Positions 34,301 through 43,335 of a stretch of 64,000 nucleotides of DNA are shown piece after piece. The translations under genes were made by a program, and so were the position numbers. This DNA is from Streptomyces sp. NBC_00663. GTDB taxonomy: Bacteria; Actinomycetota; Actinomycetes; Streptomycetales; Streptomycetaceae. The stretch spans positions 5,022,001-5,086,000 of the forward strand of contig NZ_CP109027.1 of the NCBI RefSeq assembly GCF_036226885.1. The letters run 5' to 3'. Each line of letters starts with the position of its first letter. Positions within the stretch are counted from its first letter, which is position 1. The notes below the pieces were generated by a model that was not told the DNA's origin, ran no database searches, and worked only from the letters and a program-made list of their open reading frames with translations.

Positions 34301-35366
34301 GAACGATCCTGCGCCCGGTGTGCTGCTGGAAGACGCGGTGCTGCTCGGCGTGCGAGAGGCGGGCGTAGAGGGGGAGGACTTCCGTGAACCGGTAGTTCTT
34401 CTTGTTCAGCGCGTCGGCGGTGTCGCGGATCTCCCGTTCTCCGGAGAGGAAGACGAGGATGTCGCCCTTGCCCTCGCCCTGGAGTTCCTCGACGGCGTCG
34501 CAGATCGCGGTGATCTGGTCGCGGTCGGAGTCGTCCGAGTCCTCTTCGAGGAGCGGGCGGTAGCGCACCTCCACCGGATAGGTCCGCCCGCTGACCTCGA
34601 CGATCGGGGCGTCGCCGAAGTGCCGGGAGAAGCGCTCGGGGTCGATGGTGGCGGAGGTGATGACGACCTTGAGGTCCGGGCGCTTCGGCAGCAGCTGGGC
34701 GAGATAGCCCAGCAGGAAGTCGATGTTGAGGGACCGCTCGTGCGCCTCGTCGATGATGATCGTGTCGTAGGCGCGCAGCTCGCGGTCGGTCTGGATCTCG
34801 GCGAGCAGGATGCCATCGGTCATCAGCTTGATGAACGTGGCGTCCTGGTTCACCTGGTCGGTGAACCGCACCTTCCAGCCGACGGCCTCGCCGAGGGGGG
34901 TGTTCAGCTCCTCGGCCACGCGCTCGGCGACGGTGCGGGCGGCGATTCTCCTCGGCTGGGTGTGCCCGATCATGCCGCGCACGCCCCGCCCCAGCTCCAT
35001 ACAGATCTTCGGGATCTGGGTGGTCTTGCCGGACCCGGTCTCACCGGCCACGATCACGACCTGGTGATCGCGGATCGCGTCCGCGATCTCGTCCTTCTTC
35101 TGGCTGACCGGGAGCTGCTCGGGGTAGCTGACGGCGGGCACGCGGGAGCGCCGCCCCGCCATGCGTTCCTCGGCCTTCGCCACCTCGCCCTCGATCTCGG
35201 CGAGCACGGCGGCGCGCGCCTCCGGCTTGCGGATCTTGCGCGCGCCTTCCAGCCTGCGGCCGATCCGGTGCGCGTCGCGCAGGGACAGCTCGGTCAGGCG
35301 GGGGGCGAGAGCACCGAGGCTGGGGGCGTCGGAGGCGCCGGGGGCGGAGGCGGGATGCGTAGACAT
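31398..35366 (-). CDS. hrpA: ATP-dependent RNA helicase HrpA (DEAH box)
   Basis: 1322 residues, the full length of bacterial HrpA. The helicase core has Walker A GETGSGKTT (108-116), TQPRRIAA, DEAH at 206-209 followed by ERSLNIDFLLG, the SAT motif (TSATID), and motif VI QRKGRCGRTSDG. The helicase-associated/OB domain and the long HrpA-specific C-terminal extension follow. E. coli HrpA acts on stalled ribosomes and mRNA processing; the role in Streptomyces is not established. Start ATG at 35366. The gene lies between the two tRNA-Asp copies. Confidence 0.97.
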   Translation of the reverse strand: MSTHPASAPGASDAPSLGALAPRLTELSLRDAHRIGRRLEGARKIRKPEARAAVLAEIEGEVAKAEERMAGRRSRVPAVSYPEQLPVSQKKDEIADAIRDHQVVIVAGETGSGKTTQIPKICMELGRGVRGMIGHTQPRRIAARTVAERVAEELNTPLGEAVGWKVRFTDQVNQDATFIKLMTDGILLAEIQTDRELRAYDTIIIDEAHERSLNIDFLLGYLAQLLPKRPDLKVVITSATIDPERFSRHFGDAPIVEVSGRTYPVEVRYRPLLEEDSDDSDRDQITAICDAVEELQGEGKGDILVFLSGEREIRDTADALNKKNYRFTEVLPLYARLSHAEQHRVFQQHTGRRIVLATNVAETSLTVPGIKYVIDPGFARISRYSHRTKVQRLPIEAISQASANQRKGRCGRTSDGICIRLYAEDDFLARPEFTDAEILRTNLASVILQMTAAGLGDIEKFPFIDPPDHRNIRDGVQLLQELGALNPAEKDARKRLTDTGRKLAQLPVDPRLARMVLEADKNGCVREVMVIAAALSIQDPRERPADKQTQADQQHARFRDETSDFLAYLNLWRYIREQQKERGSSSFRRMCKQEYLNFLRIREWQDIYTQLRTVAKQMGIHLNEEDAADQSVHVSLLAGLLSHIGMKDVKDGNKNEYLGARSAKFAIFPGSSLFKKQPRFVMSAELVETSRLWARVNAKIEPEWVEPLAEHLLKRTYSEPHWEKDQAAVMAYEKVTLYGVPIVAQRKVNYGRIDPETSRELFIRNALVEGDWRTHHKFYADNRRLLSEVEELEHRARRRDIVVDDDTLFDFYEQRVPEHVVSGAHFDSWWKRKRHEQPDFLDFEREMLIRESAEAVTKADYPDSWRQGQLKFRVTYQFEPGADADGVTVHIPLQVLNQVTDEGFDWQIPGLREEVVTELIRSLPKPIRRNYVPAPNFAKRFLDTAVPLQEPLTLTMARELKRMVGVPFEAEDFDWSKIPDHLRITFRIVDERRRKLAEDKDLEALKLQLRPKARQALSQAAAATAERQGGESLERKGLTDWTIGTLTRVFETRRAGQPVKAYPALVDDGDTVSVRLFDTEAEQSEAMWKGTRRLVLRNIPVNPAKFASDHLTNAQKLALSANPHGTVQALFDDCAMAAADKLIGDFGGPAWDEESYRKLYDKVRAEIVDTTVRTVGQVQQVLAAWQACERRLKTVRSPALLANLTDVRKQLDALVKPGFVTATGLRRLPDLMRYLVAADRRLQQMPTSVQRDTTRMEKVHEMQDEYAWLLEQLPQGRPVPAAVLDIRWMIEELRVSYFAHALGTAYPVSDKRIGKAIDAAVP

Positions 35367-35445
35367 ACGCGATCCAGGATCTCATCCCGGCCAAATTCAT
35401 GGCGAACGCTTTTGCCTCCGGCGGCGCCGGGCGGGTGGGGCGGCC

Positions 35446-35763
35446 CTAGGAAACCCGGGAGGCGTCCCCCGGACCCTGTGCGGGCACCGCGGCCTCGGCC
35501 TCGCGTCGGCGGCGGTTCTCGTCGAGGACGATCGACTTCGCCGTGTTGGAGACCGCCTTGATCCCCAGGTAGGCCGTGGTCATGCTGCTCACCGCGGTGA
35601 AGGCCGCCGTGAGCACACCGACGACGACCGATGTGTCGCCGTCCAGCTGCCACACCCCGACGAGCGCGACCACTGCGATCGCCAGATTGCTGGACACCAC
35701 CGCCAGCAGCCCGTACCGAGCCCGAGCGAGCTCCACCCCGTCCCCCTGCACAGCCTTGGCCAT
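35446..35763 (-). CDS. Small two-helix membrane protein
   Basis: 105 residues, ATG at 35763 with ribosome site AGGGGGAG. Two membrane helices, about residues 15-40 (YGLLAVVSSNLAIAVVALVG) and 45-70 (SVVVGVLTAAFTAVSSMTTA), then a basic, charged tail (LDENRRRREAE). No enzyme motif. It is divergent from the TIR-domain gene with 108 bases between, and upstream of hrpA with 79 bases. Whether it belongs to hrpA or the TIR gene is open. Confidence 0.82.
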   Translation of the reverse strand: MAKAVQGDGVELARARYGLLAVVSSNLAIAVVALVGVWQLDGDTSVVVGVLTAAFTAVSSMTTAYLGIKAVSNTAKSIVLDENRRRREAEAAVPAQGPGDASRVS

Positions 35764-35871
35764 CGTCTCCCCCTGAGTGCCGCGTCGACCAGCCAGAACG
35801 TAGCGCCGGTCCGGATCCGCTGCCAAGCAAAACGCCTCCGCGGGATCCCTGCCGGGCGCTAGCCTCGGCCC

Positions 35872-36888
35872 ATGTCTGCCGCCTCGGCCAAGAAGACGTA
35901 CGACCTGTTCGTCAGTTACTCCCAGTCCGATCGCCCTCTGGTGTCGAAGTTCGCTGAGGATCTGCGTGCCCGCAAGGTGAGCCTCTGGTACGACCGTTGG
36001 GAGATGCGCCCGGGGGACACACTGCGGGAGCGGATCAGCGACGGCATCGCTCAGGCCCGCACCTTCATGGTGTTGCTCACCCCGGCCTCGCTCGCCTCGG
36101 ACTGGGTGAACTACGAACTGAACGTGGGCATGCTCCGGGAGATCGAGGGGGCGAAGCTGCGGGTGGTGCCGGTGCTCGCCGGGGGCGTCGACGTGAAGGA
36201 GATCCCTGTCGACCTTCGTACGAAGTACTGCCTGGACATCTCCTCCCGGGACGGCTACGCCGCGGCGCTCGAGCAGCTGGTGGACCTCATCCACCCCGAG
36301 CGGCGGGAGCGGCAGGAGCTGTTGCGGGCGCTGCGTGCCGGAGAGGGGCAGTTCCGGTATGTGCCGGTCCTCCGGGAGTACGCGCTCACCGGTCACGACC
36401 AGACGATCCAGATCGCGGCACTGCGCGGGCTGGCGAAGAAGGACGGGGCGGACGTCACGCTGGCGGTGATCGAGCGCATGCTGAACCAATGGGGCGTGCA
36501 GGCTCTCGATGCCGCTTACAAGATCCTTGTCCGGCGCGGCCGTGAGGGGATCCTGGGGCTGGCGGCCACGTACTTCGACGACTCCCGCTACTACCACCAG
36601 AAGCTCGACCTATTCGCGGAGATGGAGCCGGCCCTGGCGGGGGTGCGCGACGAATACTGGGCCGCGCCCTTCAACTGGCACCTGCCGAAGGTCGCGGAGG
36701 CGCTCTTCGACGCGTCGGATGCGGACATCCGCATGGGGTCGCTGATCTCCGCGCACCATCACTTCGGGGAAGGGCTGGGCATCCCGATGCCGACACAGGC
36801 TCGGCTGGGCCTGGCGGAGTCGTATGCCGAGGTCCGGATTCCGGGGCTGCTGGCGGTGCTGGAGAGGTCCGCGCGGCGCTCGCGCTGA
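35872..36888 (+). CDS. TIR-domain protein with helical C-terminal region
   Basis: 338 residues. The TIR domain occupies about residues 9-135: YDLFVSYSQSD (box 1), SLWYDRWEMRPGD (box 2), and LLTPASLASDWVNYEL, in which Glu82 of the S-x-W-x-x-x-E pattern is the expected NADase catalytic residue. The C-terminal 200 residues are helical, with repeats that look like HEAT/ARM (RYVPVLREYALTGHDQTIQI, ALDAAYKILVRRGREGILGL). Bacterial TIR proteins often deplete NAD after phage sensing, with the second domain acting as sensor; that is family knowledge, not shown here. It is a single gene with a strong terminator behind it. It could instead be a signalling scaffold. Confidence 0.88.
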   Translation: MSAASAKKTYDLFVSYSQSDRPLVSKFAEDLRARKVSLWYDRWEMRPGDTLRERISDGIAQARTFMVLLTPASLASDWVNYELNVGMLREIEGAKLRVVPVLAGGVDVKEIPVDLRTKYCLDISSRDGYAAALEQLVDLIHPERRERQELLRALRAGEGQFRYVPVLREYALTGHDQTIQIAALRGLAKKDGADVTLAVIERMLNQWGVQALDAAYKILVRRGREGILGLAATYFDDSRYYHQKLDLFAEMEPALAGVRDEYWAAPFNWHLPKVAEALFDASDADIRMGSLISAHHHFGEGLGIPMPTQARLGLAESYAEVRIPGLLAVLERSARRSR

Positions 36889-36898
36889 CGGGGAACGC

Positions 36899-36932
36899 CG
36901 AAGCCCCTCCGGGATCACCCGGAGGGGCTTCG
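36899..36932. terminator. Terminator between TIR gene and tRNA-Phe
   Basis: A perfect 15-bp stem, CGAAGCCCCTCCGGG and its complement, closing the loop ATCA. It serves the TIR gene and the convergent tRNA-Phe. Confidence 0.93.
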
Positions 36933-36939
36933 ATCATTG

Positions 36940-37013
36940 TGGCTGGGGCCGGGGTCGAACCGGCGACCTATCGCTTTTCAGGCGATCGCTCGTACCAACT
37001 GAGCTACCCAGCC
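36940..37013 (-). tRNA. tRNA-Phe(GAA)
   Basis: Minus strand: acceptor GGCTGGG/CCCAGCC, D arm AGCTCAGTTGGTACGAGC, anticodon loop CTGAAAA giving GAA, T-loop GTTCGACCC, discriminator A. Downstream of tRNA-Asp copy 2 on the same strand, 24 bases apart, so likely one transcript. Confidence 0.96.
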
Positions 37014-37037
37014 ACGAGATTCCAGAAGGAACCTCAG

Positions 37038-37112
37038 CGGTCCTGACGGGATTTGAACCCGCGGCCTCCACCTTGACAGGGTGGCGAGCACTCCAAACTG
37101 CTCCACAGGACC
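37038..37112 (-). tRNA. tRNA-Asp(GUC), copy 2
   Basis: Same sequence as copy 1 at 31229-31303, anticodon GTC. First gene of a tRNA-Asp-tRNA-Phe pair. Confidence 0.96.
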
Positions 37113-37200
37113 AGGCTTTGTGTGCGACCTGCACTTTGTCGGTGCCCGATGTCGCTGGATCAGCATATCAGAGCTCGGATGGTGTCCCGCACCGCATATT

Positions 37201-40200
37201 TCAGGGCCCGGTGTGCACGTAGGCGGCCCACCAGAGGGGGTCGCTGACCGGGCCGCGGCGGAGTCGGCGGACCGCTTCGTGCAGGGCGTGGGCGGCGCGC
37301 GCGGGGTCGAGGCCGGCGCCGGGAGGGGAGGTCAGGCCCTCGTAGAAGGAGTCCGCGACCTGGAGCGCACAGGCGTCGTCCACCACCCATTGGGCCGCCA
37401 CCACATGGGCGAAGCCCGCCAGTTGCAGGGCGCCCGCGAGGTGCACCGCCTCGTCGGGCAGGACGGCGGCGCCGCGGGCGGTCTCGCAGGCGGAGAGGAA
37501 GGCGAGCCGGGCCTCGCGCAGCCGCAGACGGGAGATGTCGGCGACGCTGAGCGGGCCGGCCTGCGCATGGTCGTGGAGGTAGAGCGCGCCGCCCGCCGAG
37601 TCGGTGGGGTCCTGGGTGCCGTGTCCGGAGAAGTGCAGGTAGGCGTGGTCGGGGAGGGCGGCGAGCAGGGTGTCCCGGGAGGCCTCGGGGCCGGTGAGGA
37701 CGGTGGTGGGCGTCGTGGGGGTGGCGCGGGCGGCGAGCTTGCGGACCTCTTCGCGCGCGTGGGGGAGGCGGGGCAGGCCGGGGGTGTCCGACTGGTCCAC
37801 GGCCAGCATGCGGGCGGCGGCTCCCTGGTCATGCTGCTGGTTCCGGGTGGCGGCGAGGGCTCTGAGCGTCGTCGTGTACGAGCAGACGTAGCGGTCGGGG
37901 AGGGCGCGGGCGTCGGGGGTGGTGGGGTCGGGCGGGTAGTGGCCCGCCGCGTGGAGCGGGAGCAGGGACAGGAGGCCGGTCGGGCACCACCACACTCGGG
38001 TGGCGTCCGGCGCCAGCTGTTCCAGCGCCGGCAGGACCGGCGCCGCCACCGTGTCCCACAACCAGGCCAGGGTGCGCAGCAGCAGCCGCTGGGCCCGCCA
38101 GGCGTCGGCCGGTGAGCGGCCCACGAGGGCGAGGGCGTCGAGGAGGGCCACCGCGCGGCCGGTGAGGCCGTCGTCCCCGGCGAGGTCGAGGTCGGGGAGC
38201 GGCACCGCGTGGAGGTCGTGGGCGGTGACGATCAGGGCGTCGCAGCGCAGCGCGCTCGTGTTCACGACGACGACCGGGCCATGGGCGGCGGCGGTGCGCA
38301 GCCGGTCGACGGACGGCAGCCGCAGAAAGTCCTCCAGGCCGGGCAGCCGACGGGCCTGGGCCGTCAACTCGTCCATCTCCTGGGCGAGTTCGCGGCGCTG
38401 TTCGGCCGCCGTGCGCCGGGCCCGCTCGGCGGTGTCCGACGGGTCGGGGGCGGCGGAGTCCAGGAAGGCGCGGATCTCGCGGATGCGGTCGGCGAGGTGG
38501 GGTGCGCGTTCCCGGAGTTCCGTCATCTCGTCGCGGGCCTCCAGGGCCTGTGCGAGCAGCACGCCACGGCCCTGCTCCAGAAGGCGCAGGGCCTCGTGCG
38601 GGCGGCCGCAGTTCAGGGCGACGGCGGCGGCCTCGCCGGCCAGGCCCGCGGCCCGGCCGAGGGCGTCGAGCCGGTCCCGGCGGTCCAGTCCGTGCCAGGC
38701 CATGAGCGGCAGATGGGCGAGGGCCGCGCGGTGCGCGTCGAGGGCCTCGGTCCAGTCGCCGAACTGCGCGGCGGCCCTGGCCCAGGTCTGCGCGGCGTGG
38801 AAGCGGGCGAGCGCGGGGGCGGTGGTGACGGTGGTGGCCTGCCGGAAGGCGTCGAAGGCGGCGTAGAGATCGCCCTCGGCTTCCTCGTACGCCTCCGCTT
38901 CCTTGTGTTCCTCTGCCTCAGCCTCCGCCGGCGTCCCCGCCCGTACCAGCAGCGCCGACCCCAGGTTGTTGAGGCACATGATCCGCTGCGGGTGGTCCTC
39001 GGGTACGGCGCGCAGGGCGGCGCGGGCCGCGAGGGCCGCCTCGTGCGCGTCGGCGGTGCCGTCCGTGGTGCGGGACGTCGCGGGGTCGAGGCCGCCGGCG
39101 CGGGCGACGAGGGCCATGGCGAGGTTGGAGAGGTAGATCGGGCGTTGCGGATGGCCGGTGGGGCACAGGCGCACCGCGTGCCGGAGCCGGTCCACCGCCT
39201 CGTCGGCGTCGACGCGCCGGCCCTGGCTGTCGTGCCGGTGGCCGAGGACGAGGCCCAGGTTGGAGAGGTGGACAGGGCGTTGCGGGTGCGCGTCGTCCAC
39301 GCCGTCCGCCGCGATGCGGGCGGCGTCGACCGCCTCGTCGAGGTCGGTGGCGGCGCCGGTGCGTTCGTAGTGGGACAGCAGGGCGACGGCGAGGTTGCCG
39401 TGGTGCTGGGAGGTGTCGACGTGGCCCGGCGGCAGGGCGGCGACGGCGGCGCGGGCGGCCTCGATGGACTCGTCGAGGTCGGTGAGGGCACGTGACCACT
39501 CGTAGCGGCGGCGCAGCGCGATGCCGAGGTTGCACAGGTGGACGACCCGGGCGGCGGTGTCGGCGGGGGCCGTGGTGTCGACGGCCTGCCGGGCGGCCCG
39601 GACCGCGTCGGCGAGGTCCTGCTGGTCGCCTGCCCAGGTGTAGCGGACGAGGAGGGTGGTGCACAGGTTGGTGAAGTAGGTGGCCCGGTCGGGATGGTCG
39701 GCGGGCAGCGCGTCCGGCGCCTCGCGGCTCAGCTCGATGGCGCGGTCCAGGTCGGCGCGGCTGCCGAGGCGTTCGGCGCGTACGCGCAGGGCCGCGCCGA
39801 GGTTGGACAGACCGGCGGCGCGGTCGGTGCCGCTGTGGTGCCGGGAACCGGCGGACCGCTGGGCGCGCAGGGCGCCTTCGAGTCGTCGTACGGCCTCGTC
39901 GAGTGCGGTGAGGTCGTCGGTGCGCTGGTGGACGGCCTGGAGGGCGCGGCCGAGGTTGAAGAGGACCTGGGTGGCGTGCGGGCCTCTCTCGTCGGGGAGG
40001 TGGGCGAGGGCGCGGCGGTTCCAGAGGATCGCCTCGTCGAGGTCGGCGGGGTTGCCGCTGTCGGCGTGGCGCAGGAAGAGCGTGCCGGCGAGGTGGGACT
40101 CGTCGACGAGCTGCTGGGGGGCGTCGGGGTGGTGGTGGACGGCGGCCCGGAAGACGGTGATGGCCTCGTCGAGGTCGGCCGGGTGGCCGGTGAAGTGGTG

Positions 40201-41824
40201 GCGGCGGCCCAGGGCGAGGCCGAGTTCGGAGAGGCATTTGCTGACGGCGGTCGGGTGGAAGCCGGTCAGTAGGGTGCGCGCGTGGCGCAGGGCGGTGACG
40301 GCCTCCTCGTTGTCGGCGGGGGACGCGGTCCGTACCGAGCGGGCGTGCAGGGCCTCGCCGAGGTGGGTGAGCAGGACGCCCTCCTGCGGGGTGCCGACGG
40401 GGCAGACGGTGAGGCCGCGGCGGGCGGCGGCGACGGCCGCGTCGGCGTCGGCGAGGTCGTCGAAGGCGCGGAAGCGGGTCAGCAGGACGCCGCCGAGGTT
40501 GTAGAGGTGCTCGGCGCGGCTGCCGGGGTGGAGGGAGTCCCGCAGCAGGGTGACGGCCTCGTCGAGGTCGGCCCGCCGGTGCAGCCACGGGAAGCGGTCG
40601 CGCAGGGCGAGCGCCAGGCTCTCGGCCGCCCCGGACCGCTCCGGGGTGCGCCGCGGGTACGGCGGCCAGGGCCTCGCGTCCCGTGTCGACGGCGGCGTCC
40701 AGGTCGGCGGGCGCCCCGGTCACCCCGGCGAGCGAGCGCAGGACGTCGCTGAGGGCGGAGAGATAGCCGTGCCGCAGGGGGTGGCCCGGCGGGCAGGCGG
40801 CCACGGAACGGCGGGCGGCGGCGACGGCGGCGTCCAGGTCGGCCCGCCGCCCGTGCAGCTTGAACCGCTGGTGCAGCGCCCGCCCCAGGTTGGCCACGTA
40901 CATCGGCCGCTGCGGATCCTCGGCCTCCGCGTTCTGTACGGCGCGTTCGAAGGCGTCGGTCGCCGCGTCCAGGTCGGCGGGCGCGAACGTCCGCTCGTAC
41001 CGGATGAGCCGGGCGATCCCGGCGTTGGAGTGGAACAGGGCGTGCGGCACCGGGGTGACCCGGACCGCCTCGGCGCCGGTGTCGACGGCCGCGTCGAGGT
41101 CGGCGGGGTCCTGCCGGACGCCGTAGCGCAGGCTCAGTGATCCGGACAGGTTGGCCAGGTACATGCCCCGGTTGGGGTCGCCGGGCTCCGCCGAGCGCAC
41201 CGCCTCGCGGCCGAGGGCCACCGCGTCCTCCAGGTCGGTCCGGTCGCCCCGCTGGGTGTACCGGAAGCGCAGCGCGCTGCCCAGGTTGGACAGCATCATG
41301 GCGCGGCCGGGGTAGGCGGCGGGCAGCACGTCGGCGGCCCGGCGCCAGCGCGCGATCGCCTCCTCCAGCGCGGCCGGGTCGCCGGTGGTCTGCCAGAGCG
41401 CGAAGAGTTCCAGGGCGCGGGTGGTGGAGACGCCGAGATCCTCCACGGGCGGAACGTCCAACTGGGCCACGGTCTCCCGTACTTCGGGCGGCACCTCGTC
41501 CGGGACCAGCCGCCAGACCACCGCGTACAGCAGCACGGCCAGCTGTAACTCGGCCAGGTTCTCGGGGGTCTCGGCCTCGTGCAGGGTGCAGCGGGCGTGG
41601 AACAGGAAGGCGATCGCCCGTACGACACCCCGCTCCATGACGTACAGCGGTCCCGTCGGCCCCTCGGGCGCCACCAGGGCGATCGCCCGTAACTCCTCCG
41701 CCTCCGTCACGGCGGCCGGGTCGAGCACCGCCTGCCGGTCGCCGCGGTCGAGGAAGGCCTCAAGCCGCTGCCCTAGCCGCTCGGCGAGCAGCTCCGACCG
41801 CTGCCACGCGCTGTCGTCCCGCAT
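37201..41824 (-). pseudogene. TPR-repeat CHAT-domain (caspase-like) protease, split by a one-base frameshift
   Basis: Restoring one frame gives about 1540 residues. The N-terminal part starts at the ATG at 41824 (MRDDSAWQRSELLAERL). A long run of TPR-like repeats of the form LxNLGxALRxR...DLDEAVxxxRxAV follows. The C-terminal CHAT domain has the catalytic His in YLHFSGHG (near 37620) and Cys in FLSACETA (near 37487). CHAT proteases are caspase relatives used in conflict and cell-death systems. The frame switches at a G run, 40643-40646: minus-strand CACCCCGGAGCGG breaks the repeat, and removing one C restores AHPERSGAAESLAL. From 39303 up to 40646 the downstream frame is fully open and repeat-coding but contains no ATG, GTG or TTG, so the C-terminal half has no nearby start of its own. 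A sequencing error is possible. Divergent from a zinc-ribbon/membrane gene pair. Confidence 0.88.
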
Positions 41825-41920
41825 CGTTCGCTCGCCCCCGTCGGCTGCCGCGTACGCCCCAGATGCCTCATGATGGTCCCTCAGAGCCTGTGGCATGTCC
41901 CCGGGTGAGGAGAGGGATTC

Positions 41921-42295
41921 GTGGAGACCGCGGAGCTGTTGGGTGAGCTGTGCCGGCAGCTTCCCGTGCTGCGGGAGTACGCCCGGCAGACCGGTGACAG
42001 TGTTGCGCTGGAGGAGATTCTGGCGGCGGCCCGGCGGGGCGAGCCGGTCATTGAGGGGCTGCGCGAGCTCGGGCTGCTGAGGGTGCTGGCGATGGGCGAG
42101 AGGGTTGAGCCCCGCAACGCAAGCGAGTGGTCCGGGGGCGCCATGGTCGCCCTCCCCGGTGCAGATCACTCCGGCCGTCTCGCGTACGGCGACTACCGCT
42201 GCCCGGCGGGCAGTTGCTCGCGCGCGGAGCAGCCGCGGCCGGGTGACGACCTGCCGGTGTGCGCTCTGCACGGCCGGCCCCTCAGCTTCGGATGA
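41921..42295 (+). CDS. Small protein with C-terminal zinc-ribbon-like motif, divergent partner of the CHAT gene
   Basis: 124 residues, GTG start with ribosome site GGTGAGGAGAGGG. The N-terminal helical part (ETAELLGELCRQLPVLREYAR, then ALEEILAAARRGEPVIEGLRELGLLR) is followed by a C-terminal segment with Cys and His in the order YRCPAGSCSR and LPVCALHGRPLSF, four possible zinc ligands. I recall small proteins of this kind recorded beside actinobacterial CHAT-TPR proteins ('CATRA-associated'), but I cannot confirm the family here. The stop overlaps the next gene in ATGA. Likely an adaptor or effector of the CHAT protein, by context only. Confidence 0.78.
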   Translation: METAELLGELCRQLPVLREYARQTGDSVALEEILAAARRGEPVIEGLRELGLLRVLAMGERVEPRNASEWSGGAMVALPGADHSGRLAYGDYRCPAGSCSRAEQPRPGDDLPVCALHGRPLSFG

Positions 42296-43161
42296 ACACC
42301 GTCGTCGCCGAGCTCGGCCGCAAGTACGTCGAGCGCTGGGTGGCGATGCTGGTGCTGCCCGGTCTGCTGTACGTCGCCGGCGCGGCGGCCGCCTACCGGC
42401 TGGGGCACACGCACTGGGCCGATCTGGGGCGGCTGACCGGCCTCGTGGAGGAGGACGGGCGCAGCGTCTCGTCGGTGTGGCTGCTCGCGGTCGTGGTGCT
42501 GCCGGTGCTGTCGGCCGCCGCCGGGCTGGCCGCGCGGGGGGCCGCCGCGATGCTCGGGCGGCTGTGGTTCGACCCGTGGCCCAGCGGTCTCGGGCGTGCG
42601 GCGCGGCAGCTGACCGCGGCCCGTGCCGCGCGCTGGGAGGCGGCGGAGGCGGCGTTCCGGGCGGAGCCGGACCGGACACCGGCCCGGCTGGACGCGCTCG
42701 CCGCCCGCCGCAACGCCGTGGCCCTGGTGCCGCCGGCCCGGCCGACCTGGTCGGGGGACCGGCTGCGGGCGGTCGATGTGCGGGTGTGGGGCTGGTACCG
42801 GCTGGACGTGGTGTTCGCCTGGCCCCGGCTGTGGCTGGTGCTGACCGAGTCCGAGCAGAACGCCCTGCGTGCCGCCCGCACCGAGCTGGACTCCGCCGTC
42901 GCACTGGCCGGCTGGGGTGTGCTGACGCTGCTGCCCGCGCTGTGGTGGTGGCCGGCCGTGCTGCCCGCGGGCGCCCTGGTCGCCGTAGGACTGCGGCGGA
43001 CGCGGGCCGCCGTGGACACGCTGGCGCATCTCACCGAGGCGGCGTTCGATCTGCGGGGCGGGCTGCTGGCGCGGGAGCTGGGGTTCGCGGTGGCGGAGGG
43101 CGAGCGGTTGACTCCGGACGTGGGCGCGCGGGTGACCGCGCATCTGCGCAAGCACGCCTGA
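42292..43161 (+). CDS. Membrane protein coupled to the zinc-ribbon protein (CHAT neighbourhood)
   Basis: 289 residues from the ATG at 42292, overlapping the zinc-ribbon stop by four bases. Membrane helices at about 16-36 (WVAMLVLPGLLYVAGAAAAY), 62-85, and a pair at about 205-245 (ALAGWGVLTLLPALWWWPAV). Between them is a cytoplasmic stretch rich in Arg, Ala and Glu. No enzyme motif. Tight coupling to the zinc-ribbon gene and divergence from the CHAT gene suggest a membrane effector or anchor of one system. Function not known. Confidence 0.8.
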   Translation: MNTVVAELGRKYVERWVAMLVLPGLLYVAGAAAAYRLGHTHWADLGRLTGLVEEDGRSVSSVWLLAVVVLPVLSAAAGLAARGAAAMLGRLWFDPWPSGLGRAARQLTAARAARWEAAEAAFRAEPDRTPARLDALAARRNAVALVPPARPTWSGDRLRAVDVRVWGWYRLDVVFAWPRLWLVLTESEQNALRAARTELDSAVALAGWGVLTLLPALWWWPAVLPAGALVAVGLRRTRAAVDTLAHLTEAAFDLRGGLLARELGFAVAEGERLTPDVGARVTAHLRKHA

Positions 43162-43167
43162 GACGCA

Positions 43168-43197
43168 GGAACCCGCTTCCTGGAGGAAGCGGGTTCC
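43168..43197. terminator. Terminator between CHAT-associated operon and tRNA-Glu
   Basis: GGAACCCGCTTCC pairs perfectly with GGAAGCGGGTTCC around the loop TGGA, six bases past the membrane-protein stop. Confidence 0.92.
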
Positions 43198-43211
43198 GGT
43201 ACGTCGTTCGC

Positions 43212-43287
43212 TGGTGCCCCCAACGGGATTCGAACCCGTGCTACCGCCTTGAAAGGGCGGCGTCCTAGGCCGCTAGACGATGAGGGC
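43212..43287 (-). tRNA. tRNA-Glu(UUC)
   Basis: Minus strand: acceptor GCCCTCA/TGGGGGC (one G-T pair), anticodon loop CTTTCAA giving TTC, T-loop GTTCGAATC, discriminator A and encoded CCA. Confidence 0.96.
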
Positions 43288-43335
43288 GGAGACGGGAGAA
43301 GCATATGGGATGGCAGGAAGGATCGCCAAAACTGT

